Assembly: GCF_001423185.1 (NCBI RefSeq)
Contig: NZ_LMOB01000001.1
Span: 1,347,889 to 1,411,888 of the forward strand
Origin: Plantibacter sp. Leaf314
Lineage (GTDB): Bacteria > Actinomycetota > Actinomycetes > Actinomycetales > Microbacteriaceae
Length of the DNA: 64,000 bases
Reading direction: 5' to 3'
The translations under genes and the position numbers were made by a program. Positions 16,748-26,106 of this stretch are shown in pieces. A model generated the notes under the pieces. That model did no database searches, was not told the DNA's origin, and was given only the letters and a program-made list of their open reading frames with translations. Every line of letters starts with the position of its first letter. Within the stretch, counting starts at the first letter, position 1.

Positions 16748-18340
16748 ATGACCGAAGCAGCCCCCATCACCTTCGACGCCCTCGGCGTCCCGGCACCACT
16801 CGTCGCCTCCCTCGCGAAGGACGGCAAGACGAGCGCGTTCCCCATCCAGATCGACACGCTCCCCGACACCCTCGGCGGCCGCGACGTCCTCGGCCGCGGC
16901 AAGACCGGCTCCGGCAAGACCCTCGCGTTCAGCATCCCGATGGTCGCCCGGCTCGGCGGCGCACTCGCCGGCGGCAAGCGCCGCCCGGGTCGCCCGCTCG
17001 GCCTGGTCCTCGCGCCGACGCGTGAGCTCGCCACCCAGATCGCGGCGGTCATGCAGCCGCTCGCCGACGCCTACTCCCTGAAGACCACCACGATCTTCGG
17101 CGGCGTCTCGCAGAAGCGTCAGGAAGAGGCCCTCCGCGCCGGCGTCGACATCGTCATCGCCTGCCCCGGTCGCCTCGAGGACCTCATGAAGCAGGGCTTC
17201 GTGAACCTCGACGCCGTGGAGATCACCGTCCTCGACGAGGCCGACCACATGGCCGACCTCGGCTTCCTGCCGGTCGTCACGCGCATCCTCGACAAGACGC
17301 CTCGCGGCGGACAGCGCCTGCTGTTCTCGGCGACGCTCGACAACGGCGTGGACAAGCTCGTCCGCAAGTTCCTCCAGAACGAGGTGCTCCACTCGGTGGA
17401 CGAGGCGAACTCGCCCGTCGCCGCGATGACGCACCACGTCTTCACGACCCCCTCGGTGGAGTCGAAGAAGGACCTCATCCAGGCCCTCGCCTCCGGCAGC
17501 GGCCGTCGCATCCTCTTCATGCGCACGAAGCACCACGCGAAGAAGCTCGCGAAGCAGCTCACCGACTCCGGCATCCCCGCCGTCGACCTGCACGGCAACC
17601 TCTCGCAGGTGGCTCGCGACCGCAACCTCGCCGCCTTCAGCGCCGGGACCGCCAAGGTCCTCGTCGCCACCGACGTCGCCGCCCGTGGGGTGCACGTCGA
17701 CGACGTCGAGCTCGTCATCCACGTCGACCCGCCGACCGAGCACAAGGCGTACCTGCACCGCTCGGGCCGTACGGCTCGTGCGGGCAGCGCCGGTGACGTC
17801 GTCACCCTCGCGATCCCCGGCCAGATGGACGACCTCAAGAAGCTCCTCCGTAAGGCCGAGATCAACGTCACCCCGCAGGCGGTCACCGCGACCTCGCCGG
17901 CGGTCCTCGAGCTCATCGGCGACGTCGCCGCCTACGTGAAGCCCGCGCCGCGCGCGGCCGTGCAGCCGCAGGGTGGTGGCGGCGGTGGTCGCTCGCAGGG
18001 TGCCAACGCGCAGCGCAAGCGCGCCGCGCGCGACGGCAACGGCCTCGGCAACGGTCACCGCGACCGCGATGGTGCCCGTGCCGGCGCGAGCCGCGACGGC
18101 GTTCCTCGCGAGGGCGGTCAGGGCGGCGGCGGTCGTCGTGGCGGTCGTCCCGCCGGCGGTCAGGGTGGCCAGGGCGGTCAGCGCTCCGGCGCCGGCCGTT
18201 CCGGTGGCGCCCGCGCCGGTGCCGGTGCAGCCACCGGTGGCAGCCGGACCCACTACAGCACCGGCTACGCCGCGAACTCGGGCGCTCCGGCGGAGTCCTC
18301 GCGTCCGCGCACGAACCGCCGCGCGTCCAGCAGCAACTAG
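16748..18340 (+). CDS. DEAD-box ATP-dependent RNA helicase
   Basis: A 530-residue RNA helicase with a complete motif set: Q-motif region FPIQIDTLP, motif I GRGKTGSGKT, Ia PTRELATQ, II VLDEADHMADLG, III FSATL, V ATDVAARGVHVD and VI HRSGRTARAG. The C-terminal third from about residue 400 is a Gly/Arg/Ala-rich low-complexity tail with RGG-like steps, typical of actinobacterial cold-shock helicases acting on structured RNA or ribosome precursors. It is monocistronic, with a long leader before it and a hairpin after it. Confidence 0.95.
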   Translation: MTEAAPITFDALGVPAPLVASLAKDGKTSAFPIQIDTLPDTLGGRDVLGRGKTGSGKTLAFSIPMVARLGGALAGGKRRPGRPLGLVLAPTRELATQIAAVMQPLADAYSLKTTTIFGGVSQKRQEEALRAGVDIVIACPGRLEDLMKQGFVNLDAVEITVLDEADHMADLGFLPVVTRILDKTPRGGQRLLFSATLDNGVDKLVRKFLQNEVLHSVDEANSPVAAMTHHVFTTPSVESKKDLIQALASGSGRRILFMRTKHHAKKLAKQLTDSGIPAVDLHGNLSQVARDRNLAAFSAGTAKVLVATDVAARGVHVDDVELVIHVDPPTEHKAYLHRSGRTARAGSAGDVVTLAIPGQMDDLKKLLRKAEINVTPQAVTATSPAVLELIGDVAAYVKPAPRAAVQPQGGGGGGRSQGANAQRKRAARDGNGLGNGHRDRDGARAGASRDGVPREGGQGGGGRRGGRPAGGQGGQGGQRSGAGRSGGARAGAGAATGGSRTHYSTGYAANSGAPAESSRPRTNRRASSSN

Positions 18341-18357
18341 CACCGACCCGCTCGATC

Positions 18358-18391
18358 GAAGCGCCGTCCCCCTCCGGGTGGGCGGCGCTTC
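18358..18391 (+). terminator. Terminator hairpin after the RNA helicase gene
   Basis: GAAGCGCCG (18358-18366) pairs perfectly with CGGCGCTTC (18383-18391), a 9-base stem with a 16-base loop, starting 18 bases after the stop. There is no U-tract, as usual in high-GC actinobacteria. Confidence 0.65.
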
Positions 18392-18435
18392 GCCGTTCCC
18401 GCGGCCCCGATTTCGTCGGACGGGTGCTGTCGGGA

Positions 18436-18441
18436 TACGGT
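18436..18441 (+). promoter_or_regulatory. -10 element of a leaderless GNAT transcript
   Basis: TACGGT lies exactly six bases before the ATG at 18448 and no Shine-Dalgarno sequence is present, the same layout as several other genes in the window. Confidence 0.5.
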
Positions 18442-18447
18442 TCCACC

Positions 18448-18942
18448 ATGAACGCCACCGCAGTCGTCCGCCCGATCCGAGACGTCGACGCCGAGTCCCT
18501 GGGCCGTGTGCACGCCACGACCTGGCACGAGACCTACGACCACCTGATCAGCTCCGCCACCCTCGCGAACCTCTCTCCTCGCCGTATGGCCGAGCTGTGG
18601 ACCCACTGGGCCGCGCAGGGCCCCGAGTACACGCACTTCGCCGCGCTCGTCGACGGCGAGATCGTCGGCTTCTCGGGCTCCGGCCCCGGCCGCGACGAGG
18701 ACCTGCCGCGCGAGCGTGAGCTGTACTTCATCTACCTGCTGGACGCCTGGCACGGCACGGGCATCGGGCAGCAGCTCTTCGATGCCGCGATCCCCGACGG
18801 CCAGCCCGCCTACCTCTGGGTCGCCGCGGACAACCCGCGCGCGCACCGCTTCTACGAGCGCAACGGGTTCCACGCCGACGGCGCGGCGCGGACCGAGCCG
18901 TTCCTCGGCGAGACCATCGACGAGGTCCGCCTCACCCGCTGA
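18448..18942 (+). CDS. GNAT-family N-acetyltransferase
   Basis: A 164-residue GCN5-related acetyltransferase. It opens with VRPIRDVDAESLGRVHATTW, has the beta-4 strand FAALVDGEIVGFSGSG, the acetyl-CoA loop region LLDAWHGTGIGQQLFDAAI (a shortened Q/RxxGxG/A motif), and ends in the family RFYERNGFHADG segment. The start at 18448 is supported by TACGGT six bases upstream, indicating a leaderless mRNA. The substrate is unknown. The gene is alone between a terminator and a repeat-rich gap. Confidence 0.9.
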   Translation: MNATAVVRPIRDVDAESLGRVHATTWHETYDHLISSATLANLSPRRMAELWTHWAAQGPEYTHFAALVDGEIVGFSGSGPGRDEDLPRERELYFIYLLDAWHGTGIGQQLFDAAIPDGQPAYLWVAADNPRAHRFYERNGFHADGAARTEPFLGETIDEVRLTR

Positions 18943-18954
18943 CCCCGCCCGGTC

Positions 18955-19017
18955 CCTGGCCCCTGAGCCAGCCCCGGTCCCTGAGCCGCTCTCCCGGTCC
19001 CTGAGCCTGTCGAAGGG
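18955..19017. repeat. Dispersed palindromic repeat, three degenerate tandem copies
   Basis: Contains three GGTCCCTG(A/G) units, the last (18996-19017) being the full repeat GGTCCCTGAGCCTGTCGAAG followed by GG. It ends on the base before the stop codon of the NUDIX-like gene, between two convergent genes. The same element recurs at 28668, 29762-29859 and 40899. Confidence 0.75.
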
Positions 19018-19587
19018 TTAGCGCAGGCGGCCGACGGAGGCGAGGGCCGCGCGCAGCAGGGCGCCGCGACCACCCTCCATCTCGGCGGCGATCGCATCGG
19101 AGGACGCCGCCTCGGGCGTCATCCAGGTGAGTTCGAGCGCGTCCTGACGCGGCTCGCACGTCCCCGTCACCGGGACGACGTACGCGAGCGCGACGGCGTG
19201 CTGCCGGTCGTCGGAGTACGGCGAGAGCCCGGGGAGCGGGAAGTACTCGGCCACCTGGAACGGCACGGGCGACGCCGGGAGCAGCGGGAACGCCATCGGA
19301 CCGAGGTCCTTCTCGAGGTGGCGGAAGAGCGCGTCGCGGATGGTCTCGCCGTACATAACACGACCGGAGACGAGCGTCCGCGTCATCTCGCCGAGGGCGG
19401 TCGCCCGCAGCAGCACGCCGACCTCCGTCACGACGCCGAAGCCGTCGACCCGGACGGGTACGGCCTCCACATAGAGCAGCGGGAGGCGGCGTCGGATCTC
19501 CTCGAGTTCGACGTCCGACAGCCAGCCCGGATTGGAATTGCCGGGGAGATCGGGTTCCGGGTTGGGATCTGGGGTGCGAACGCTCAT
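19018..19587 (-). CDS. NUDIX-hydrolase-like DUF4916 protein
   Basis: A 189-residue actinobacterial protein of the NUDIX-like DUF4916 family. It begins, after a Pro-rich segment, with PGWLSDVELEEIRRRLPLLY, followed by a beta-rich core. The canonical Nudix box is poorly conserved: GETIRDALFRHLEKDLG replaces GX5EX7REUXEEXGU, lacking most of the metal-binding glutamates. Hydrolase activity is therefore doubtful. The start ATG at 19587 has GAAGGAGC upstream; the open frame continues further but into unrelated sequence. It is divergent from lhr. Confidence 0.8.
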   Translation of the reverse strand: MSVRTPDPNPEPDLPGNSNPGWLSDVELEEIRRRLPLLYVEAVPVRVDGFGVVTEVGVLLRATALGEMTRTLVSGRVMYGETIRDALFRHLEKDLGPMAFPLLPASPVPFQVAEYFPLPGLSPYSDDRQHAVALAYVVPVTGTCEPRQDALELTWMTPEAASSDAIAAEMEGGRGALLRAALASVGRLR

Positions 19588-19736
19588 AGCTCCTTCATAC
19601 CGCATGGAGCCGAACGGCGATCCAGGCGGGCGGCGGTTCGACACGGCGTCCCCGGTGGACGCCGCGATCATAGGGGCCCCGCCCACCGGACGCGATGCCG
19701 GTCGCGGTGTCGGTGGTGTGCTGGATGATGGAACCC

Positions 19737-22700
19737 ATGATCGAGGTGCTCGAGCGCTTCTCCCCCGCCACGCGCGACTGGTTCGAGGGGGCGTTCGTCG
19801 CGCCCACGCCGGCTCAGGCCGGCGCGTGGGAAGCGATCTCGCGCGGGGCGAACGCGCTCGTCGTCGCACCGACCGGTTCGGGCAAGACCCTGTCGGCCTT
19901 CCTGTGGTCGATCGACCGCCTGCTGTCCGAGGCGATCGCCGAGCACGGGGCGAAGCGGCGGACGGGCGTGCCGCTCAGTGGGCTCGAAGCCGACGAGGCG
20001 GAGGCGGCCGCCGCCCAGCGCGACCGCTCGCGCGGCACCCGCGTGCTTTACATCTCCCCACTGAAGGCGCTCGGGGTCGACGTCGAGCGCAACCTCCGGA
20101 CCCCGCTCGTGGGCATCGCCCAGGCGGCACGACGCCTCGGCACCGAACCGCCGACGATCAGCGTCGGCGTCCGCTCCGGCGACACCCCGTCGGCAGACCG
20201 CCGGGCCATGGCCAAAGAGCCACCCGACATCCTCATCACCACACCCGAGTCGTTGTTCCTCATGCTGACGAGCGCGGCCCGGGAGACCCTGCGCACGGTC
20301 GACACCGTCATCATCGACGAGATCCACGCGGTCGCCTCGACGAAGCGCGGCGCGCACCTCGCGGTCTCGCTGGAGCGGCTCGACGCCATGCTCGACAAGC
20401 CCGTCCAGCGCATCGGGCTCTCGGCCACCGTGCGCCCGGCCGAGGAGGTCGCACGGTTCCTCGGCGGCCGGGCACCCGTGGAGATCGTCTCGCCGCCGGC
20501 GGCGAAGACCTTCGACCTCCGGGTCGTGGTCCCCGTCGACGACATGACCGATCCCGACGCCGGCATGCGGACACCGGGCGAGGCCGACGACGACGGCAGT
20601 GGCGGCGGCTTCACGGGCTACACCCCGAACAGCGACGGCGGTGGCGAGGACCGCGTCGGCAGCATCTGGCCGCACGTCGAGGAGGCCATCGTCGACCGCG
20701 TGCTCGCCCACCGCTCCACGATCGTCTTCGCCAACTCACGACGGCTCGCCGAGCGCCTCACCGCCCGACTCAACGAGATCAACGAGGCCCGGCTCAGCGA
20801 GAGCGCCCTCGTGACGCCGGGCGCCGGGCGCCCACCCGCCCAGCTCATGGCACAGAGCGGACAGACCCGCGGCTCGGCGAGCGTCGCGGCCGCAGCGGCC
20901 CGCCCCACCGCAGAGGAGAGCGACGACGACATCCCGCTGCTCGCCCGAGCCCACCACGGCTCCGTCTCGAAGGAGCAGCGCGCCGGCATCGAGGAGGACC
21001 TCAAGTCAGGTCGGCTGCGCTGCGTCGTCGCGACGTCGAGTCTCGAACTCGGCATCGACATGGGCGAGGTCGACCTCGTCATCCAGGTGGAGTCGCCGCC
21101 GAGCGTCGCCAGCGGCCTGCAGCGCGTCGGACGAGCCGGCCACCAGGTGGGCGAGGTCTCGCGCGGCGTCCTGTTCCCGAAGCACCGGGCCGACCTCATC
21201 AGCACCACGGTCGCGACCGAGCGGATGGAGGCCGGACTCATCGAGGCGATCGAGGTCCCCTCGAACCCGCTCGACATCCTCGCGCAGCAGACGGTCGCCG
21301 CGGTCGCACTCGACGAGCTCGGGGTGGAGGACTGGTTCGAGACCGTCAAGCGCAGCGCGCCGTTCGCCTCCCTGCCCCGTTCGGCCTTCGAGGCGACGCT
21401 CGACCTCCTGGCCGGCCGCTATCCTTCCGACGCCTTCGCCGAGCTGCGCCCGCGGATCGTCTGGGATCGTGACGCCGGGGTCCTGACGGGTCGACCGGGG
21501 GCCCAGCGTCTCGCGGTCACGAGCGGTGGCACCATCCCCGACCGCGGACTCTTCGGCGTGTTCATGGTCGGCGAGTCCGGCGCCGGGGCCCGCGTCGGGG
21601 AACTCGACGAGGAGATGGTCTACGAGTCCCGCGTCGGCGACGTCTTCGCCCTCGGTGCGACGAGCTGGCGCATCCAGGAGATCACCCACGACCGCGTGCT
21701 CGTGACCCCGGCGTTCGGCCAGCCGGGGCGGCTGCCGTTCTGGAAGGGAGACGGTATCGGACGCCCGGCAGAGCTCGGTCGCGCCATCGGCGCCTTCGTC
21801 CGCGAGCTCGACACCACGGGAACCGGGTCGACCCCGCGCCTGGAGGCGGCCGGACTCGACGAACGGGCCATCAGCAACCTCGTCGCCTACGTCCGTGAAC
21901 AACGCGAGGCGACGGGCGTCGTCCCGAACGACACCACGCTCGTCGTCGAGCGCTCGCGAGACGAACTCGGCGACTGGCGGGTCATCCTCCACTCCCCCTA
22001 CGGACTCCGCGTGCACGCACCGTGGGCGCTCGCGGTCGGCGCACGTGTGCAGGAGCGGCTCGGCGTCGACGGCTCCGCGGTGGCGAGCGACGACGGCATC
22101 ATCGTGCGGCTTCCCGACACCGAGAGCGAGCCGCCGGGAGCCGAACTCTTCGTCTTCGAGCCGGAGGAGCTCGACGCCCTCGTGACGCAGGAGGTCGGCG
22201 GGTCCGCCTTGTTCGCCTCCCGGTTCCGCGAGTGCGCCGCGCGTGCCCTCCTGCTTCCGAACTACTCGCCGCAGAAGCGCTCGCCCCTCTGGCAGCAACG
22301 CCAACGGTCGGCCCAACTCCTCGAGGTCGCGAAGCAGTACCCGACGTTCCCGATCATCCTCGAGACGCTGCGCGAGTGCCTGCAGGACGTCTACGACCTC
22401 CCGGCCCTCGACCAGCTCGCGCGCGAGCTGCAGTCACGCGCGATCCGCATCGTCGAGACCACGACCGATCAGCCGTCGCCCTACGCCCGGTCCCTACTCT
22501 TCGGCTACGTCGGCGCGTTCATGTACGAGGGCGACAGCCCGCTCGCCGAGCGGCGAGCTGCGGCACTCGCGGTCGACAGCACCATGCTCGGCGAGTTGCT
22601 CGGTCGGGTGGAGCTCCGCGAACTCCTCGACCCCGGCGTCATCGAGCAGACCGCGCTCGAACTGCAACGTCTCGACCCCGAGCGACGACTCAAGGGGGTT

Positions 22701-24575
22701 GAGGGGGTCGCCGACGCGCTGCGGATGCTCGGTCCGCTCACCGTGGATGAGATCGCCGCCCGCACGACCTTCGACGGGGTCGCCGTGTCCGCCGACGGCG
22801 AGGCGAACCGGGGTGACGACCCGGACGCCTGGGTCCCCGACCCTGAGCGCTCCGCCGCAGCCGTCGCCGAGCTCGAACGCACGAAGCGCGTCATCCGCGT
22901 CCCGATCGCCGGGGAGGAACGCTTCGCCGCCATCGAGGACGCGGGCCGTCTCCGCGACGCCCTCGGGACGCCCCTGCCGATCGGCGTACCGGTGGCGTTC
23001 ACCGAGCCGGTCACGGATCCGCTCGGCGACCTCCTCGCCCGGTACGCCCGCACCCATGGCCCGTTCACGACCGGGCAGGCCGCCAGGCGGTTCGGGCTCG
23101 GCACGGCCGTGGTCCAGCACACCCTCGCGCGCCTCGCCGACGCCGGACGCGTGGTCAAGGGCGAGTTCCTCCCCGCCGGCCGGCAGCAGTCGGGCGACGA
23201 CGCCGACCGCAGCCCGACCGACGCCACCGAGTGGTGCGACGCCGGCGTCCTCCGCAAGCTGCGCATCCGCTCGCTCGCCGCGCTCCGCCACGAGGTCGAG
23301 CCTGTCGAGCAGCAGGCCTTCGCCCGGTTCCTGCCCGTGTGGCAGCACCTCGGCGGCACGCTCCGCGGGGTCGACGGCGTCGCGACGGTCATCGATCAGC
23401 TCGCCGGGGCACCCGTCCCGGCCTCGGCCTGGGAGTCGCTCATCCTGCCCTCGCGGGTCGCCGACTACAGCCCGGCCATGCTCGACGAACTCACCGCGAC
23501 GGGCGAGGTCGTGTGGTCGGGCAGCGGCTCCATCCCCGGCAACGACGGCTGGGTCGCCCTCCACCTCGCGGACACGGCGCCGCTCACGCTGCCGCTGACC
23601 CCCACCCCGCACACGCCGGACGCCCTGCAGACGGAGTTGCTCGCGACGCTGGGCGGTGGCGGCGCGTATTTCTTCCGCCAGCTCGCGGAATCGGTCGGGT
23701 CGACGGACGACAAACTCCTCGTCGACGCCCTCTGGGAGCTCGTGTGGGCAGGGCTGGTGACCAACGACACCTTCTCCCCGCTCCGCACGCTCGTCGGTTC
23801 CGGAGGCGGCACCTCGGCCCATCGGGTACAACGGCAGACCCCGCGCGCGAAGCTGTACCGCGGACGCAACCTGCAGCGCCCCTCGATGTCCACGCGCGCG
23901 AGCCAGACCCTCGGCGGCCGATGGTCGATCCTGCCGCTCGCCGAGCAGGACGCCACCATCCGTGCCGTCGCGACCGGCGAGACCCTGCTGGAGCGCTACG
24001 GCGTCGTCACCCGGGGTTCGGTGGTGGCCGAAGGCGTCGTCGGCGGCTTCGCCCTCGCCTACCGGGTGCTGAAGCAGTTCGAGGAGAACGGCCGCTGCCG
24101 ACGCGGGTACTTCGTGGAGCGACTCGGGGGCGCACAGTTCGCCTCCTCGGGCACGGTCGACCGGCTGCGGAGTTTCATCCGTACCGACGACGACCCACCG
24201 CTCGCCGCCGTGACGCTCGCCGCGACCGACCCTGCGAACCCCTATGGTGCCGCACTCGGTTGGCCCAGCCAGGAGGTCACCGGGGTGAAGCACCGGCCGG
24301 GGCGGAAGGCCGGCGCGCTCATCGTCCTCGTCGACGGTGCGCCCGTCTACTACCTCGAGCGGGGTGGCAAGACCGCACTGGTGTTCACGGAGGACGAGGA
24401 CCAGCTCCGCGCGGGTGCACGGTCCCTCGCCTCGACGGTGACGGCGGGCCGCATCGAGAAGCTCGGGATCGAACAGGTGAACGGCACCTTCGTCCTCGGC
24501 ACCCCGACGGGCCACGCCCTGCGGGAGGCCGGGTTCGTCGAGACACCGCGCGGATTGCGGCTCCGGCGTGGTTGA
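19737..24575 (+). CDS. lhr: Large ATP-dependent helicase Lhr
   Basis: A 1612-residue superfamily 2 DNA helicase of the Lhr type. Helicase motifs occupy the first third: I APTGSGKT, II IIDEIHAV (DEIH), III LSATVRP and VI QRVGRAGHQVG. These are followed by the Lhr-core winged-helix domain and the long C-terminal Lhr-CTD. Mycobacterial Lhr is a 3'-5' helicase active on DNA and RNA:DNA duplexes in repair. The start at 19737 (MIEVLERFSPATRDWF) is the family start; no strong ribosome binding site is visible. It is followed by nei, the same order as in Mycobacterium tuberculosis. Confidence 0.95.
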   Translation: MIEVLERFSPATRDWFEGAFVAPTPAQAGAWEAISRGANALVVAPTGSGKTLSAFLWSIDRLLSEAIAEHGAKRRTGVPLSGLEADEAEAAAAQRDRSRGTRVLYISPLKALGVDVERNLRTPLVGIAQAARRLGTEPPTISVGVRSGDTPSADRRAMAKEPPDILITTPESLFLMLTSAARETLRTVDTVIIDEIHAVASTKRGAHLAVSLERLDAMLDKPVQRIGLSATVRPAEEVARFLGGRAPVEIVSPPAAKTFDLRVVVPVDDMTDPDAGMRTPGEADDDGSGGGFTGYTPNSDGGGEDRVGSIWPHVEEAIVDRVLAHRSTIVFANSRRLAERLTARLNEINEARLSESALVTPGAGRPPAQLMAQSGQTRGSASVAAAAARPTAEESDDDIPLLARAHHGSVSKEQRAGIEEDLKSGRLRCVVATSSLELGIDMGEVDLVIQVESPPSVASGLQRVGRAGHQVGEVSRGVLFPKHRADLISTTVATERMEAGLIEAIEVPSNPLDILAQQTVAAVALDELGVEDWFETVKRSAPFASLPRSAFEATLDLLAGRYPSDAFAELRPRIVWDRDAGVLTGRPGAQRLAVTSGGTIPDRGLFGVFMVGESGAGARVGELDEEMVYESRVGDVFALGATSWRIQEITHDRVLVTPAFGQPGRLPFWKGDGIGRPAELGRAIGAFVRELDTTGTGSTPRLEAAGLDERAISNLVAYVREQREATGVVPNDTTLVVERSRDELGDWRVILHSPYGLRVHAPWALAVGARVQERLGVDGSAVASDDGIIVRLPDTESEPPGAELFVFEPEELDALVTQEVGGSALFASRFRECAARALLLPNYSPQKRSPLWQQRQRSAQLLEVAKQYPTFPIILETLRECLQDVYDLPALDQLARELQSRAIRIVETTTDQPSPYARSLLFGYVGAFMYEGDSPLAERRAAALAVDSTMLGELLGRVELRELLDPGVIEQTALELQRLDPERRLKGVEGVADALRMLGPLTVDEIAARTTFDGVAVSADGEANRGDDPDAWVPDPERSAAAVAELERTKRVIRVPIAGEERFAAIEDAGRLRDALGTPLPIGVPVAFTEPVTDPLGDLLARYARTHGPFTTGQAARRFGLGTAVVQHTLARLADAGRVVKGEFLPAGRQQSGDDADRSPTDATEWCDAGVLRKLRIRSLAALRHEVEPVEQQAFARFLPVWQHLGGTLRGVDGVATVIDQLAGAPVPASAWESLILPSRVADYSPAMLDELTATGEVVWSGSGSIPGNDGWVALHLADTAPLTLPLTPTPHTPDALQTELLATLGGGGAYFFRQLAESVGSTDDKLLVDALWELVWAGLVTNDTFSPLRTLVGSGGGTSAHRVQRQTPRAKLYRGRNLQRPSMSTRASQTLGGRWSILPLAEQDATIRAVATGETLLERYGVVTRGSVVAEGVVGGFALAYRVLKQFEENGRCRRGYFVERLGGAQFASSGTVDRLRSFIRTDDDPPLAAVTLAATDPANPYGAALGWPSQEVTGVKHRPGRKAGALIVLVDGAPVYYLERGGKTALVFTEDEDQLRAGARSLASTVTAGRIEKLGIEQVNGTFVLGTPTGHALREAGFVETPRGLRLRRG

Positions 24576-24655
24576 GCCAAGACGGCTGGGTGGTGCCACG
24601 GGTTGCGCCGGACACCGTGCCGGTGGCACCGTAGCCGGAACGGACGGAGCGGTTC

Positions 24656-25429
24656 ATGCCAGAGGGTGACACGGTCTTCCAGGCCGCGCATCGGTTGCGA
24701 CAGGCGCTGGCCGGCGAGGTCGTCTCCGGCTTCGACCTGCGCGTCCCCGCCTTCGCGACCGTCGACCTCCGCGGCGAGGTCGTCCACGACGTCATCCCGC
24801 GCGGCAAGCACCTCCTGCACCACATCGGCGACCACACCCTCCACACCCACCTGAAGATGGAGGGGCTGTGGCACGTCTACCAGCCGGGTGAGCACTGGCG
24901 GCGACCGGCGTGGAAGGCGCGCGCGATCGTGTCGACCGAGCACTGGGTGACCGTCGGGTTCGAACTCGGCCTCGTCGAGGTCTTCCCGTCACGCGAGGAC
25001 GAGGAGCGGTTCGGCTGGCTGGGCCCCGACCTCCTCGGTCCCGATTGGGAGGAGGCTCGCGCCATCCGGAACCTCGAGGCCGACGGCCGCGAGATTCACG
25101 TCGCGCTCCTCGATCAGCGCAACCTGGCCGGGCTCGGCAACGAGTACGTCAACGAGCTGTGCTTCATCCGCGGGGTGTTGCCCACGAGGCCGAGCGCCGA
25201 GGTCGACCTCCCGGGCGCGGTCCGGCTCGGCTACCGCCTCATCAACGCGAACCGCGACCGCCGCAACCGGGTCACGACGGGCGATACGAGGCCGGGCAGG
25301 AAGACGTGGGTGTACGGACGCGACGGCCAGCGCTGTCTGCGCTGCGGGACCCGGATCCAGCGCGGCAAGCTCGGTGCCGACCCGACCGCGCTCCGCGACA
25401 CCTACTGGTGTCCCCACTGCCAGACCTGA
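24656..25429 (+). CDS. nei: Endonuclease VIII-type DNA glycosylase (Nei/Fpg family)
   Basis: A 257-residue DNA glycosylase/AP lyase that removes oxidised bases. The N-terminus MPEGDTVFQAA has the catalytic proline as residue 2 (after Met removal) and glutamate 3, with PEGD marking the Nei rather than Fpg branch. The conserved lysine lies in IPRGKHLLHH, the helix-two-turn-helix in LLDQRNLAGLGNEYVNELCF, and a C-terminal zinc finger has cysteines in CLRCGTRI and YWCPHCQT. It follows lhr by 80 bases on the same strand, a conserved actinobacterial pair implying joint action in repair. Confidence 0.93.
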   Translation: MPEGDTVFQAAHRLRQALAGEVVSGFDLRVPAFATVDLRGEVVHDVIPRGKHLLHHIGDHTLHTHLKMEGLWHVYQPGEHWRRPAWKARAIVSTEHWVTVGFELGLVEVFPSREDEERFGWLGPDLLGPDWEEARAIRNLEADGREIHVALLDQRNLAGLGNEYVNELCFIRGVLPTRPSAEVDLPGAVRLGYRLINANRDRRNRVTTGDTRPGRKTWVYGRDGQRCLRCGTRIQRGKLGADPTALRDTYWCPHCQT

Positions 25430-25450
25430 CCCGGTCACCCGGTGGCCTGC

Positions 25451-26104
25451 TCAGTCGCCCCGGTGCTTCCGGCCCCCGACCCAGCCGAGCGGGATCGACA
25501 GCAGCAGCAGGAACAGCGCCTGCGTGCCGAGCCCCGGTACCGTCGCGGCGAGGATGAACGCGAGCAGCATGAGCCCGGTCGGCGCCCAGACGAGCGCCCA
25601 GGGGCGGGGCGGCATCGCAGCGGCCTCCTCACTGAGCAGCCCGTCCCGCTGGATCACCAGCTGCTGCAGTCGCACCGCGACCATCGACACGAGCATCGTC
25701 GCGATGTACAGCATGGGGGCGCCGCGGTCGTCCCCCGATGAGTCGAAGAGGAGCACTGTCGGCAGCGGCAGGAAGACGATGCCGGCGAGCCAGACGAAGT
25801 TGAGCGACACGAGCCGCCTTGAGTAGCCGACGGTGCGCTCGAAGATCCGGTGGTGGTCGCGCCAGAAGTTCGCGATGACCACGAAGCTCAGCGCGGCCGC
25901 GGCCAGCCCCGTCCAGTTCTCGGCGAGGAACGCGGCCACGGGGCCGCCTCCGTACTCCTGCGCCAGATCGACGAGCGGGAGGATGATGAGCGTGATGGCG
26001 ATCGCGACGACGGCGTCACTGAAGTTGACGACGCGATCGAGGCCGCGTTCCGTCGTCGGACCGTGGCGACGGTCCCTCGGTGCGCGGTCTCCGTCGTCGG
26101 CCAT
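25451..26104 (-). CDS. TMEM175-family (DUF1211) potassium channel-like membrane protein
   Basis: A 217-residue membrane protein with about six hydrophobic helices. The first carries the family motif RVVNFSDAVVAIAITLIIL (FSD box), which lines the pore in TMEM175 channels. The second helix set begins with ANFWRDHHRIF. Bacterial members conduct potassium without the classical TVGYG filter. It starts two bases after the HAD gene stop, so the two are probably cotranscribed. It converges with nei with only 21 bases between the stops and no clear hairpin. Confidence 0.85.
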   Translation of the reverse strand: MADDGDRAPRDRRHGPTTERGLDRVVNFSDAVVAIAITLIILPLVDLAQEYGGGPVAAFLAENWTGLAAAALSFVVIANFWRDHHRIFERTVGYSRRLVSLNFVWLAGIVFLPLPTVLLFDSSGDDRGAPMLYIATMLVSMVAVRLQQLVIQRDGLLSEEAAAMPPRPWALVWAPTGLMLLAFILAATVPGLGTQALFLLLLSIPLGWVGGRKHRGD

Positions 26105-26106
26105 GG

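Noticed and set aside
16500..16751. 83-codon frame in the helicase leader
   Set aside because: No ribosome binding site, atypical composition, and it runs through the real helicase start.
16538..18343. 601-codon minus-strand frame opposite the RNA helicase
   Set aside because: Ala/Gly/Arg/Thr-rich shadow; the plus-strand helicase has all motifs.
22494..24629. 711-codon minus-strand frame inside lhr
   Set aside because: Shadow of the Lhr C-terminal region, with no recognisable domain.
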